NCBI RefSeq assembly: GCF_020520425.1
Contig: NC_079488.1
Location: 88,145,285-88,209,284, forward strand
Direction of reading: 5' to 3'
Source: Spinacia oleracea
Lineage: Eukaryota; Streptophyta; Magnoliopsida; Caryophyllales; Amaranthaceae
DNA: 64,000 bases
Shown here: positions 1 through 10,716 of the stretch, in pieces
Numbering within the stretch: position 1 is the stretch's first letter
Layout of the letters: each line of letters opens with the position of its first letter
Program-made: the position numbers and the translations under genes
The notes under the pieces: generated by a model
What the model was told of the DNA's origin: nothing
Seen by the model: only the letters and a program-made list of their open reading frames with translations
Databases searched by the model: none

Positions 1-665
1 TGGGCAAGGAACGCGGCGGCGCAGCGATGCAGGTTGGGCGGCGACGTGGCGGTGGTGCTGTTGGTGGCTGTCGCACGTAAAAAGAAAAGAAAAAGCAAGT
101 AAGGAGAGCAAAACGCAAGAGAGAGAGGAAGAAAGAAATACGAGGGGAGAGAAGAGGTTACCGGCGACGATGGGTGGAAGTCGGGCGTCGGAGGAGAGCA
201 ACGGCGGCGGCTGCTGCTTGACCGGCGGCGGTGGTGGTTGCCTGAGAGGGAAGAAAAGAGAATTAACGTGAAAGAGAATGAGGGTTTCACGTGAGTGTGT
301 GAAGTTGAGTGAGGAGAGAGAATTAGTTGTGGGTAAAATTTGGGTTTAGGGGGTTTATTTACTTTGTGGGCTATAACAATTGGGCTAAGATTAAGATTCC
401 TTTTCCAATTTGAGAGTATTTAAATTCAAACCCGATTAGAAATACTTTTCCAAAACCGAAGTGTTTCTATGTTTCAATTCGTTTTCGAATTATGATTCTA
501 AAGTGTTTGATTTCAATAAATCATTAAAATATTTATAATTCATTTAAATAAAATAAATATACATTAAATATATATTTATTACTAAAATCGACCAATTTCA
601 TTTAAATATAAAAAACTATACGTTAACATATGTTAATAAACTTTATAAATTTACGGGGGATTACA
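1..665 (-). mobile_element. Ty3/gypsy-type LTR, 5' tip, reverse orientation, cut by window edge
   Basis: Read on the minus strand the segment starts at 665 with TGTAATCCCCCGTAAATT, close to the start of the chromovirus LTR at 54667 (TGTAATACCCCGAAATTT). As in that LTR, a long AT-rich stretch is followed by a GC-rich tract (here 1-250, CGG/GGTGG-rich on the plus strand). On its right, at 666, sequence typical of the 3' end of the copia family resumes without a gap, so this LTR appears inserted in a copia element. The rest of the element lies left of the window. The clade is inferred from layout, not from coding sequence. Confidence 0.6.
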
Positions 666-2124
666 TTATGTTCAAGAGCAAGCATCGAGCGACAAAGGAA
701 TTAGGAAATGCACACTTGTCCCTAAGGACAAGTGGGAGACTGAAGGAAATAATGCCCTTGGTCCAAGTATGCATTCAATGTTAAGTCTAATAAATGCGGT
801 TCAGTATTAATTAACAAGTTAATAATTCAGTGAGATCAAGTGAGCTGAATGCCTAGCTAGAGGCCGCTTCAGTTCAGGTGGAATTAATGATATTAATCCA
901 CAGCTTACTCTTGACTGAACCCGTAGGGTCACACAAATAGTACGTAAACGGATCAAGTATTTAATGGCATTAAATACTCCATCTATGGATATTCGGAATC
1001 GACGGATCTTGGTTTCAGTGGGAGCTGAGATCGTAACAGGCAAGAAATGAATACTCCGGAAACGATGATATTGCCGGAAACGGAAATATGGATCGTATCG
1101 GAAATATAAATATTATCCAAGTCGTAGATGTTGCCGGAAACGGAAACATGGTACGTATCGGAAAATATTATCGGAAATGGAAATATTGCCGGAATCGGAA
1201 ATATTGCCGGAAACGGAAATATTGTCAGAATCGGAAATATTATCGGAATCGGAAAATAATTCCGGAAACGGAAATATTAAATATTTGTTCGAAACGGAAA
1301 TTGATTCCGGAATCGGAAATATTAAATATTGTTCGTATCGGAAATGAATTCCGGAATCGGGAATTTAATCGGAAGCGTATCGTACGAATTAGCATCGGAC
1401 GAGGCCTGCTAGACGAAGGCCCAGCACGAAGCCAGGCCATCGCCCAGCGAGCCAACACGCACCATCGCGTGCCAAAGCCTCGACTAGGCCCAGCGCAAGG
1501 CCAGGCCCAGCCAAGACCTGGGGCGCGCGCGCGAGAGCACAGCAGCAGTGGGCCGAGCGCTGTGCGCCTAGCGTGGGCCGCAAGGCTTGCGCGGGTGTAC
1601 GGTGCTCGTGCAATGCTTGTGCGGGAATCCTAAAGCAATCGGGATTCGAAATATGATTAAATCCTAAAACTATTAGATAATGATTATTTAATTAGAGTCC
1701 TAGTAGGGTTATAATTAAATAAATTAGTATCCTAATAGGATTCCAAATCCTTTTCCATAACTCTATAAATAGGTGCCTAGGGTCATATATTTACAACGAG
1801 TTTTCAAGTATTCAAAGTGAGTTTTTGAGAGAAAAATTCAGTCACACATTTGCCTAAAAGTGCCGAAAATAATAGTACCTTAAGGGCGATTCTAGTTGGT
1901 CAATCTTAAGGCGGATCCGGACGTGCTGTGGACTATCTACGGAGGGACGACACTTGGAGTCCTAAAGACTTGTTCTTGTTCGGTTCGGGCGCAGCTAGGG
2001 AAGGCACGCAACAAAGACTATGCATCTAAACTATGCTAAATGATTATGTGTAAATAATATGTTTTCCTGGCTTTATGGTTTTTCCGCATGATTTATGAAT
2101 TGTCATATGTATCATAACCTAACA
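666..2124 (+). mobile_element. Ty1/copia element, 3' end: internal tail plus complete 3' LTR (741-2124)
   Basis: Positions 666-740 match the internal 3' tail of the copia element at 38540-38613, ending in the same polypurine tract (AAGTGGGAGAC, 730-740). The LTR then runs from TGAAGGAAATAATGCCC at 741 to CATAACCTAACA at 2124: 1384 bp, the same length as both LTRs of the element at 29592-39997, but clearly diverged from them in the GC-rich section (1395-1630). A TATA box (TATAAATA) lies at 1764. No primer-binding site follows, and Ty3 integrase sequence starts right after it, so this is the 3' LTR. The 5' part of the element is displaced by the insertion at 1-665. Confidence 0.8.
1060..1385 (+). 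repeat. CGGAAATATT minisatellite in copia LTR
   Basis: About 320 bp built from degenerate units alternating CGGAAATATT with CCGGAAT or CCGGAAA. The same array sits at the same place in the LTRs at 29592 and 38614. It yields long but meaningless open frames on both strands. Confidence 0.8.
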
Positions 2125-2129
2125 TTTGC

Positions 2130-5100
2130 GCCATAGAGTACGCCAAAAGTGACTCATAAATTTGACATCTCGATCAGAAGTGATCGTCTTTGGAATTCCA
2201 TGTAGACGCGCAATTTCTCGAAAGTAAAGATCAGTAACTTGTGTGGCATCATTAGTCTTGTTGCATGGAAGGAAGTGTTCCATCTTCGAGAATCGATCAA
2301 CAACAACCATGACGGAATCTTTGTTGCGCTGGGTACGAGGTAACCCAACAACAAAAGCCATGGAGTGTAAAGACTTGTGTTTTGGCCACGAGCTTTTGCA
2401 ATATGACATGCTCGACACTTTTTGACATATCGATCGACATCAAGAACCATGTGTGGCCAATAGAAGTTCTCTGCAACAATGCTCAATGTCTTATCTCTTC
2501 CAGAATGTCCAGGAAGACCACTAGAATGACACTAACGTAGTATCATATCACGCAAGGAACATCTTGGTATGCACAACTGATTTCCCTTTAATAAGTAACC
2601 ATCTTGATGATGAAACTGGCGGTGAGAACCTTCAACACATTTCTTCCATAATTCTCCGAGGTCTTCATCATCTTCATACAAATCCTTGATAACTTCAAAA
2701 CCAATTACTTTGACTTGAAGAGTTGAGAGCAAAGCATGTCGTTTACTTAAAGCACCAACAACTTTATTTTGAGTTCCAGACTTGTGCTTAAGGACAAAAT
2801 TAAAAGGAGATAAAAACTCACTCCATTTTGCATAACGACGTTGGAGCTTTTGTTGGCTGTGAAGATACTTAAGTGACTCATGATCAGAATATAGCACAAA
2901 TCCCTTATCTAGCAAATAATGACTCCAATGATCCAAGGCTCGTACAATTGCATAAAATTCCTTCTCGTACGTTGAGTACTTACGCCTTGATTCATTGAGT
3001 TTCTCACTAAAGAAGGCAATTGGTCGACCCTCTTGACTGAGAACTGCACCTATACCAACTCCTGAAGCGTCACAATCTACTTCAAAAAGCTTATCAAAAT
3101 TCGGCAAGGCTAGAGTTGGTGCTCTTGTGATCATTTCCTTAAGTTCTTCAAAGCTTTGTTGGGTAGCTCGGGTCCACTCAAACTTCTATTTTTTCAATAC
3201 TTCAGTGAGTAGAAAGATGCTAGGCCATGAAAACTGCGAACATCATGTATTGATTGAGGAATTGGCCAACTAATAATTGCCTCAATTTTGCTAGGATACA
3301 TCTCAATCCCATTGCTTGATACAACGTACCCAAGAAAGACCACTTTGTCAGTCAAGAAGTGACATTTCTTCAGATTGGCATACAACTTCTGTTTATGAAG
3401 AACTTGAAAAATTTGTAGCAAATTCTCCAAGTGTTCTTCAGAATTTCGACTATACACAAGGATGTCATCAAAATAAACAACCACGAATTTTTCAATGAAA
3501 GGGCGGAATACCTGATTCATCAATCGCATAAAAGTGCTCGGTGCATTTGAAAGACTAAATGGCATGACCATCCACTCGTATAATCCATCTCTGGTCTTGA
3601 AGGCAGTCTTCCACTCATCTTCAGGTCGCATTCGGATCTAATGATACCCACTTCGTATATCAATTTTGGAAAATACAAAAGCATTATGCAATTGATCTAG
3701 TAGGTCATCAAGGCGAGGAATATGAAATGTGTATTTGATTGTGATCTGATTGATAACACGACTATCGATGCACATACGCCATGATCCGTCGTTCTTTGGC
3801 ACAAGGAGTGCTGGAACTGCGCACAGACTCACACTTTCACGTACCAAACCTTTTTGCATAAGCTCGGTGACTTGTCTCTGAAGTTCTTCATGCTCTTTTG
3901 GACTCATTCGATATGCGGCTTTGTTTGGAATCACTGCACTAGGAACAAAATCAATACAATGTTGAATGTCACTCATTGGAGGTAGACCAACTGGGATTTC
4001 TTCAGGCACAATGTCATTGAATTCACGAAGTAGAGGCTTGATCTCGTCAAGAATCCCTTGATCTTCTTTATTATCTTCGAGCATGACAAGGACACAAGCA
4101 ACTCTGGATTCTTCTAACGCCATAGTAAACATTGATTCAGACACGGTGAGACTCTTCTCTTGGCTTGGCTTTGCTAACATATCCCTTTTAAATGGAGCTA
4201 AAACAATTTTAACACCATCTTTTTCAAAGGATTAAGTATTTTTAAAGCCATCATGAATTGCATGATGATCATATTGCTATGGACGACCCAAAAGTAAATG
4301 GCAAGCATCCATAGGAATGACATCACACCATATTTTATCTTGATATTTCTTACCAATGGAGAAATCAATTAGGCATCATTTAGTGACCTTGACATCATTT
4401 CCCTTCTTCAACCATGTGAGCTTGTAAGGATAAGGGTCATCCTTTGTAGGCAACCTCAATTTCTCGACCATTATCGCGGCAACAACATTCTCACAACTGC
4501 CACTATCGATGATAACGTTGCATATCTTCCCATGAGATGTACACCGAGTGTGAAAGATGTTGTGGCGCAACCATTCATCTTCTTCAACAGGAGCTGCATT
4601 GAGGATACGTCGAATAACTAGTGATTCACCTTCGTCTGCATGTAGGACCTCTTGATCAACTTCATCTTCTTGGCTTTCCTCAGCTTGATCTTCTTCAAAT
4701 AATTCTTCTTCGACAGAAGAGATTATTTTAGAATTTGTACATTCTAAAGCAATGTGTCCAAATCCTTGACACTTAAAACATCTTCTCGAAGTAGGATTAC
4801 TTACTTGCTTGAAAGGCTTGCTGGTTGCGGCTAGATTCTCAACCTTTTTCACTGTGGTGCTGGAGTTAGCCTTTGGTGGAAACCTTGTTGAAGGGTTACC
4901 ACGATAAGGTGTCTCCTTCATGACAATTTTGAATCCAGTCTTCTCTTTTGCTTGTTGGCCTTCAACTTTCAAGGCTAGCTTGGTGACGTCGTTGAATGAC
5001 CAATATTGTTGTAGTTGTACAACTTTAGAGATCTTCGGTTCCAAGCCTGTTAAGAATCTTGCAATGATCTCCTCTTAAGGCTCGGCATTGTCGCACTTCA

Positions 5101-5500
5101 TTGACAAATCTTCAAATTCAGCAATATACTCTGTTACAGGTTTACTTCCTTGTTTCAGGTGATGGATCGGAACTTCAGAAATATATCTTGACGATAATGA
5201 CTTGGCAAAAATTTGCGCTTGAGTTCACGCTTCATTTTGTCCCATGTGCGAATTTTACTACGACCTTCTCGTTCTCGTCGTCTCTTAAGATTCTCCCACC
5301 AAATGGATGCATGCTTCTTGAACTTGATTGCAACTAACTTGACCTTGCAATCATCTGGAATATCCTTGAAATCAAAGACACGTTCAATGGTGTGGAGCCA
5401 TTCAATAAACTCGTCGGGATGAACACCTCCTTCAAAATCAGGAATATCAACTTTATGGCTCTCAAGAAATCTGGTAATGGTGTATGTCCCTTCTTCATTA
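2130..5500 (-). pseudogene. Ty3/gypsy gag-pol fragment without LTRs, decayed
   Basis: Read on the minus strand the domains come in Ty3/gypsy order. A gag capsid region (about 5490-5044, with a PDFEGGVHPDEFIEWL-type motif) is followed by a zinc knuckle (CFKCQGFGHIALEC, near 4790-4750) and a protease motif (IIDSGSCENV, near 4510). Reverse transcriptase spans about 4000-3194 (YFDDILVYS near 3470), RNase H 3134-2532, and an integrase zinc-finger remnant and core 2490-2130. The frame is broken by several stops and shifts, for instance near 5075, 4200-4370, 3635, 3190 and 2530. The integrase core is cut at its left end by the copia LTR, so the last catalytic acidic residue is absent. No LTR is found at either side. 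The right junction abuts a FAR1-like fragment. It resembles non-Tekay chromoviruses, but I cannot fix the clade. Confidence 0.85.
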
Positions 5501-5514
5501 TTAATATTACAAAT

Positions 5515-5970
5515 TTATTATATCTTTGTAACCAACTCGCTTTGAATTTCTTCTACAGCGTCGCTTCCCATTTGAATAAAATTTAACATCAAATTCCACG
5601 AAACCTTCTTTACTGCAAAGACAATACTTTTGACCAATGATACCTTTGCTATTCTTGTATACCGAAGACGAACGAACGTCAAAACCACATATCTCAACAT
5701 AATTCTTATAAACTTAGATAACTTTCTCTAAAGTTTTGAATACCATCCCTTCATGTGGCTTCTCATCTTAGCTTCGACATAATAAGGAATCCATTCCCTA
5801 GTTCCATCTTGAGTCAAATATGATTCAGCTCTAGGACTTCGTATATATTGGATTGGTGTAGGTTGTTCTGTAGGCGTCATAGGTAGTGTTGTAGGCTCCG
5901 TACGCCCTATTGTAGTCTCTGTAGGCCCTGCTGTAGGAACTGAAGTAGCACATGCACAAATCAACACTAA
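5515..5970 (-). pseudogene. FAR1-related (FRS) N-terminal domain fragment
   Basis: The minus strand reads a Thr/Pro-rich leader, then DGTREWIP, and after a frameshift (about 5775) GMVFKTLEKVI, a stop codon (about 5720), and a stretch with NYVEICGFDVR and QKYCLCSKEGF. This order and spacing match the FAR1 DNA-binding (WRKY-GCM1-like) domain that opens FAR1/FHY3-related proteins and related MULE transposases. The frame ends at about 5515, and Ty3 gag sequence begins within 20 bp. A possible 5' untranslated exon with a splice donor (AAAG/GTATTT) lies at 7227-7081 on the same strand. The copy is broken by one stop and one shift, so no product is expected. Confidence 0.55.
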
Positions 5971-7080
5971 TCAACATGATATGTGGGCAGAAACAGATAA
6001 TACAAAAACAGATTAATCGAGAGTGAAAATATTAAGATGCTGGAAGGCTGAAAGCTAAAGATCAGTTTTATAGTTTGCTCATTTGCACATATTTGAAATG
6101 GTGTTTTAAAGCTTGTAGGCATCATAAACATAACAACAATTCACGGTCATTGGAGTGCCTAATGTTAAGCCATTGTCACGAGTTTAGCAGTTCATATAGC
6201 AGAAAATAAAGTGACAAGACTGACAACGGGTATAAACTGATGCAGAAAGGCTTGGTTTGTGCAAGTGAGCTTGGTTTGATTAGATTTATAATATGCTATA
6301 ACTACTTTTTCAGCACCTCCCTCACGCACAAACAATAACTACTTGATAACATATCATGTTCTTCTGATATTTCTTCATTCACATGCAGATTTATGAATTT
6401 TGCTCATAATTTTAATTACTCGTTTACCCAAAACATGAGCAAATTATCTGATTTGTAAAACAACATGATCAAATTACAATATTACCGCACAAATTTCAGT
6501 AATTTTAGCTGAATGTGCAATATTTTTTAGCTAAAAATACACTCCCTTTTTTAGTGCTTAAAGCCACAATTCACAAAACCCAACAACAGGGGCTCAAACC
6601 CCCCTCAAAATTCAAAAGGAGCAAATAAAAATTTATGCAATTTTTCATTTTAAATTTGCGCAATTTTCATTAAAAATTTACGCAATTTTCATTCCAAATT
6701 ACTAATCAATTCATTTTCACTATCAATTTGAAATTGGTTCAACAACAGGGGCTTAAACCCCCACAAAATTAAACACGAGCTAATCAAAATTTATGCAATC
6801 TCCATTAAAAATTTAGGCAGTTTTCATTCCAAATTACTAATCAATTCAATTTCATTATCAATTTGTATTTGGTTCAACAACAGGGGCTTAAACCCCCCAC
6901 AAAATTAAACACGAGAAAATCAAAATTTATGCAATTTCCATTAAAAATTTACGCAAATTTCATTCCAACTTACTAATCAAGTCATTTTCACTATCAATTT
7001 GTAATCGTTTCAAAAATTTCGAAAGCCTTATTTGAAAATTTAGAAGTTATTGATTACAACAAAAAAGAAAAAAAATACCT
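5971..7080 (-). other. AT-rich non-coding stretch, perhaps intron of the FAR1-like pseudogene
   Basis: No coding sequence was seen. On the minus strand it begins with a plausible donor (about 7080) and ends with a plausible acceptor (CTTCAG, about 5940). It contains the tandem repeat at 6581-7010. Confidence 0.3.
6581..7010 (+). repeat. Tandem repeat, three units of about 135-160 bp
   Basis: Each unit begins with CAACAACAGGGGCT(T/C)AAACC (6581, 6740, 6875) and continues through AATTTATGCAAT, CATTAAAAATTTA and CACTATCAATTTG. Units two and three are closest to each other. No gene is associated. Confidence 0.85.
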
Positions 7081-7333
7081 TTATGATGAGGAATCGGTGA
7101 CATCTATTCAGCAATTACATTTAGCGTGAAAAAGAATCCTGAGGAACAATTGATTAATTACAGTTGAGAATCAATGGAAGAATAGTTTCGAATAGTACGC
7201 AGGTAGAAGGGAGAGAGAATCGGGTTTTTATTTTTCCGCCATTGCTTGAGTTCTTTTTTTGCGTTTTATTTCTCTGATTTTCACGCGCCTGATCTGGGAC
7301 GTCCAATTTATTTCGTTTGGACGGTTTATATCT

Positions 7334-7417
7334 CTTCTCATTCTTCCTATTTTAAGGATCTTCTCATTGGCTGGGGACCAAATGAGAAGGAGGCTTATAA
7401 ATGGGAAGAATGAGAAG
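7334..7417. repeat. Short foldback, MITE-like
   Basis: Arms CTTCTCATTCTTCC...TTCTCATT (7334-7368) and AATGAGAAGG...GAATGAGAAG (7381-7417) are complementary with a few mismatches around a 12-nt loop. A related half-copy lies at about 12270-12310, which suggests a dispersed family. Confidence 0.45.
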
Positions 7418-7529
7418 GAATCATGACCATCTACTTTCACGAGATCAGACGATCGACAATTTATCCTTGTCTTTAAGGGTATAACAATTAACTTTAATTT
7501 ATGTTTGGTGATGAGAACCTGACACAAGA

Positions 7530-8326
7530 TTAGGCCCGTCTACCTTTCATCTTCAATTTATCATCCGATTTTCTATCTTCTCCCCAACTTGGTGTTCTCT
7601 CCTTTCTCTCTCTTGCTTTTCAAATTGTAGTATGTCTTACTACTCGCATTTTCTAAACAAAAACAATAATGAATCGCCACCACCGTCATCACAAGAAGCA
7701 TAACTAAAAACAAAATCCAATTTTCGAGCACACGAGTTTGTGGATGTAATCGTTATGTATATGAGCTATGGAATTATTGTTGTTTTGGGGGCAATGTTGA
7801 AGCAATTGTCTTTTTCTGTTCAATGGTGTTATTATTGTTTTATTTCAATGGTGTTTGTAGTTGGAAATTGAGAGGAGGGAAGTTGAAGAATTTGGGAGGA
7901 TTTTAAATAAGCAAAACATACTTTCTCATTTATACAAATGAGCAAAAAGTATTTGCTCATATATGCAAATGAGCAAAAAAAAAATACTCATTTATGCAAA
8001 TGAGCAAAAAAAAAATTACTCATTTATGCAAATAAGAAAATTTATTTTGCTCATTCGTTCAGTTAATTCAGCAAATTATGAACAAAAGATTGATAAAGAA
8101 TGACTATTTTACCATTTAATAAAAAAAGGAGAGATAAAGTAATATTTGATTTTTTATGAACGTATTTATAATGAAAATTTGATGTACCTTTATTATCAAT
8201 TTGATTAAATGAGCAGAAAAATGAATGCAACTTTGATTTCTTAATAAAAATTCACAGTCCCTATAAAACATAACAATTAACAGGAAGGAAAAAAAATGAA
8301 TTTTGACAATTAAATGACTAAAGGTA
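7530..8326. other. AT-rich intergenic stretch
   Basis: No gene was recognised. It holds the short tandem repeat at 7915-8060; the rest is unremarkable AT-rich DNA up to the solo LTR. Confidence 0.4.
7915..8060. repeat. Short tandem repeat (AAATGAGCA(A)n / ACTCATTTATGC)
   Basis: Four to five imperfect units of roughly 35-40 bp combine AAATGAGCAAAAA with ACTCATTTATGC. The units are partly self-complementary (CTCATTTATGCAAATGAG), so each can fold on itself. Confidence 0.7.
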
Positions 8327-9201
8327 TGTAACGTCCCGACTTTTCGGTACCTTAATTATCGGTAATAAACCGCACTTAATTGATCATTAGCAGCGAAATT
8401 AGGTTTAATTAATCCTGGGACCTGTGGGTATGGCCCACAAATAAAATAATCCTTAATAACATTCCATAAATAATACAATTTTCCCAAAAAGTATATAAAT
8501 CAATATTCTTATAAGAACCTCAATAACATGATTTCCATAATAAATAATTTCTCGTCTCGATATCTCCATAATAAATTACCAACTCCAGTAATAACTTTCC
8601 TCTCGAGAAACTCTAGCTCCTTAACCGAACCTGTGCATCATCATAAAAATAGAAAACAGGAAAAACACAAAAAAAAATCCAAAAATGAGTGGAAAACTAA
8701 GTAATATTACTCTAGCCCGTCAAAACGGTTTTACTTTCGAAAATCATTTGGCACATATGAATCATTAGCCTTTATTGTTCGGAAATAACTAACTTAATCT
8801 CGTTATCTTGAAAACTGTGTCGGCAAGGAATCATTTCCTTTACAGCTCATTGGCAAGTACAGGCTTTGGCGGGACTTTTCTTATATCAATCAGGGGGAAC
8901 TGTTTCCCTTTAACTATAACTTTGACTTTAACTTGCCTCCACCTGTAACTTGCCCATTTACTAGTTCAGTTCGCTTTTCCATGCCGACAAAAGCAACGTC
9001 GTATTTCTTTAAAATAAATTTATAAACATCATAATTATTCCCGAACAACGTCTTTAAAGTCGTAACATATCATAAAATAATAAAGTACTGTAACATATCA
9101 TCATAAAAATACTCATAATACTTCAAAACATATCATTTAGCACTTAAGTCACATGATCACATATAAGCATACAATTACATATGTTCACATACGGGCATAT
9201 A

Positions 9202-9400
9202 CCAATTGAGGTTGGCATGAGTGGTTAAGGGCCTCTTGCTCCTTAACCAAGGTCTCGGGTTCGAGCCTTGGGAATGGAAAAAATCTCAACTGTGAGGGAT
9301 ACTGCCCATCGAGGTACCCATGCAAATTCCCGCGGGAGATTAGTCCACTCGCCGAAGGCGGTGCGTGGGAACTCCTTGTAGTAGAACCAAAAAAAGAAAA
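9202..9400 (+). mobile_element. tRNA-derived SINE
   Basis: The 199-bp insert has polymerase III promoter boxes: A box TGGCATGAGTGG (about 9213) and B box GGTTCGAGCC (about 9250). A non-tRNA body follows and ends in an A-rich tail (about 9389-9400). It is flanked by 15-bp direct repeats, ACATACGGGCATATA (9187-9201) and ACATACGGACATATA (9401-9415), which differ at one base. It sits inside the solo LTR. Confidence 0.85.
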
Positions 9401-9991
9401 ACATACGGACATATAAACTTAAATGCTGGATATAAGAATTACCTCGATCATCATTCCATATGTTTAGCTTAATACCAAAGCTCAACTCTTAAATACCATA
9501 TTGCCATCAATTTCTTTAATACTCCAACCTCGACAATATAACATAGGATTAATAATTATTAATAATTCACAAATTAGTAATATGTAGAAACAACATTATT
9601 TAAGTAGGATCACTTACTTAGTTTGTCTCAACTTACGGTCAAAGCTCCTAACATTTACTCTTTGATAAAAAAAAAATATGGTCCACTCCAAAAATAAAGC
9701 CCATTCCTAATGACACCTAGGTCCACTTAAATAAGAACCCCTTTTAGAATGTTAGAACATCAATTATAATGGACTCTTAACCCACTCTTAAAGAGAGAGA
9801 AATTTTAAAAATTAGCTCTTAATAAAAAAGAGCTAACTCTTAGCTAACTCTTATTTAGAGGTTGATTAAAACATCCTCTAAATAAGAGGTAACTCTTAGA
9901 AATAAGAGTGGGGTGAGGTGGATGATTATGGGAATATTATATTTGTTTTTGACATTTTTGTTAAAATAAATAAAAATAAATACATGTTAAA

Positions 9992-10716
9992 GAGCATCAA
10001 TAGTGGTGCTATCTTTTATTTTCCAACTCTTAGTCTCTCTCCTCATCAGAGTTAGCTATTAAAAATTCCAAGAAATACACTAAGAGCATCAATTATAAGG
10101 TAACTCTTATTTGCCCCCTCTTAGTCCCTTCTCTCATCCACATCACCACCATCTCTTAATAAGAGTTATCCATCAAAAACCCCAAGAAATAGACTATCTC
10201 TTATTTACTACCTCTTAACTACCTTTTTACATATTTTTCCTTTTTAAAAAGAAAATAAAAATCACAAAACAAACACAAACCTCCACCTCAACCCCACTCT
10301 TATTTCTAAGAGCTACCTCTTATTTAGAGGATGTCTCAATCAACCTCTAAATAAGAGGGGGCTAAGAGTTACCACATTTTATCTAAGAGCTAACTCTTAA
10401 AGAAAGAGAAAAATTAAGAGGGGGCTAAGAGATAGCTAATATTGATGCTCTAACTCTTATACACTACCTCTTATTTAACTTTTTCACATTTTAAATTTAA
10501 TTTTATAACAAAAATACCAAAAAGTAAGCATGATACTCCCACAATGTGCCACCTCAACCCCCTCTTATTTTCTAAGAGCTACCTCTTATTTAGAGGATGT
10601 CTCCATCAACCTCTAAATAAGAGGGAGCTAAGAGTTACCTTGTTTTTGCTAAGAGGTAACTCTTACAATTCCTCTCTCCTTAAGAGGGGGGTAAGAGTCA
10701 TCAATAATTGATGCTC
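9992..10716. mobile_element. MITE, middle copy of the nested trio
   Basis: It starts GAGCATCAATAGTGG and ends with the complement of GAGCATCAAT. The right flank is TAA (10717-10719), but the left flank reads AAA just after a TTA, so the target duplication is imperfect. Without the inner copy it is about 360 bp, the same size as its relatives. Confidence 0.65.
10084..10450. mobile_element. MITE, innermost copy of the nested trio
   Basis: A 367-bp element with ends GAGCATCAAT and ATTGATGCTC and a perfect TAA duplication (10081-10083 and 10451-10453). Its interior aligns, in reverse orientation, with the outermost copy (AAACCCCAAGAAATAG region). Confidence 0.8.

Noticed and set aside
1088-1633. 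Open frame of 181 codons over the copia LTR, and its counterparts near 29939 and 38961
   Set aside because: It is produced by the CGGAAATATT minisatellite and GC-rich LTR tract, and is open in several frames on both strands. No domain is seen.
7228-7527. Minus-strand frame of 99 codons
   Set aside because: It crosses the foldback at 7334-7417 and has no domain; more likely upstream or untranslated sequence.
9206-9290. Functional tRNA gene
   Set aside because: A and B boxes are good, but the acceptor stem does not close and the unit has a long body, A tail and 15-bp duplications; it is a SINE.
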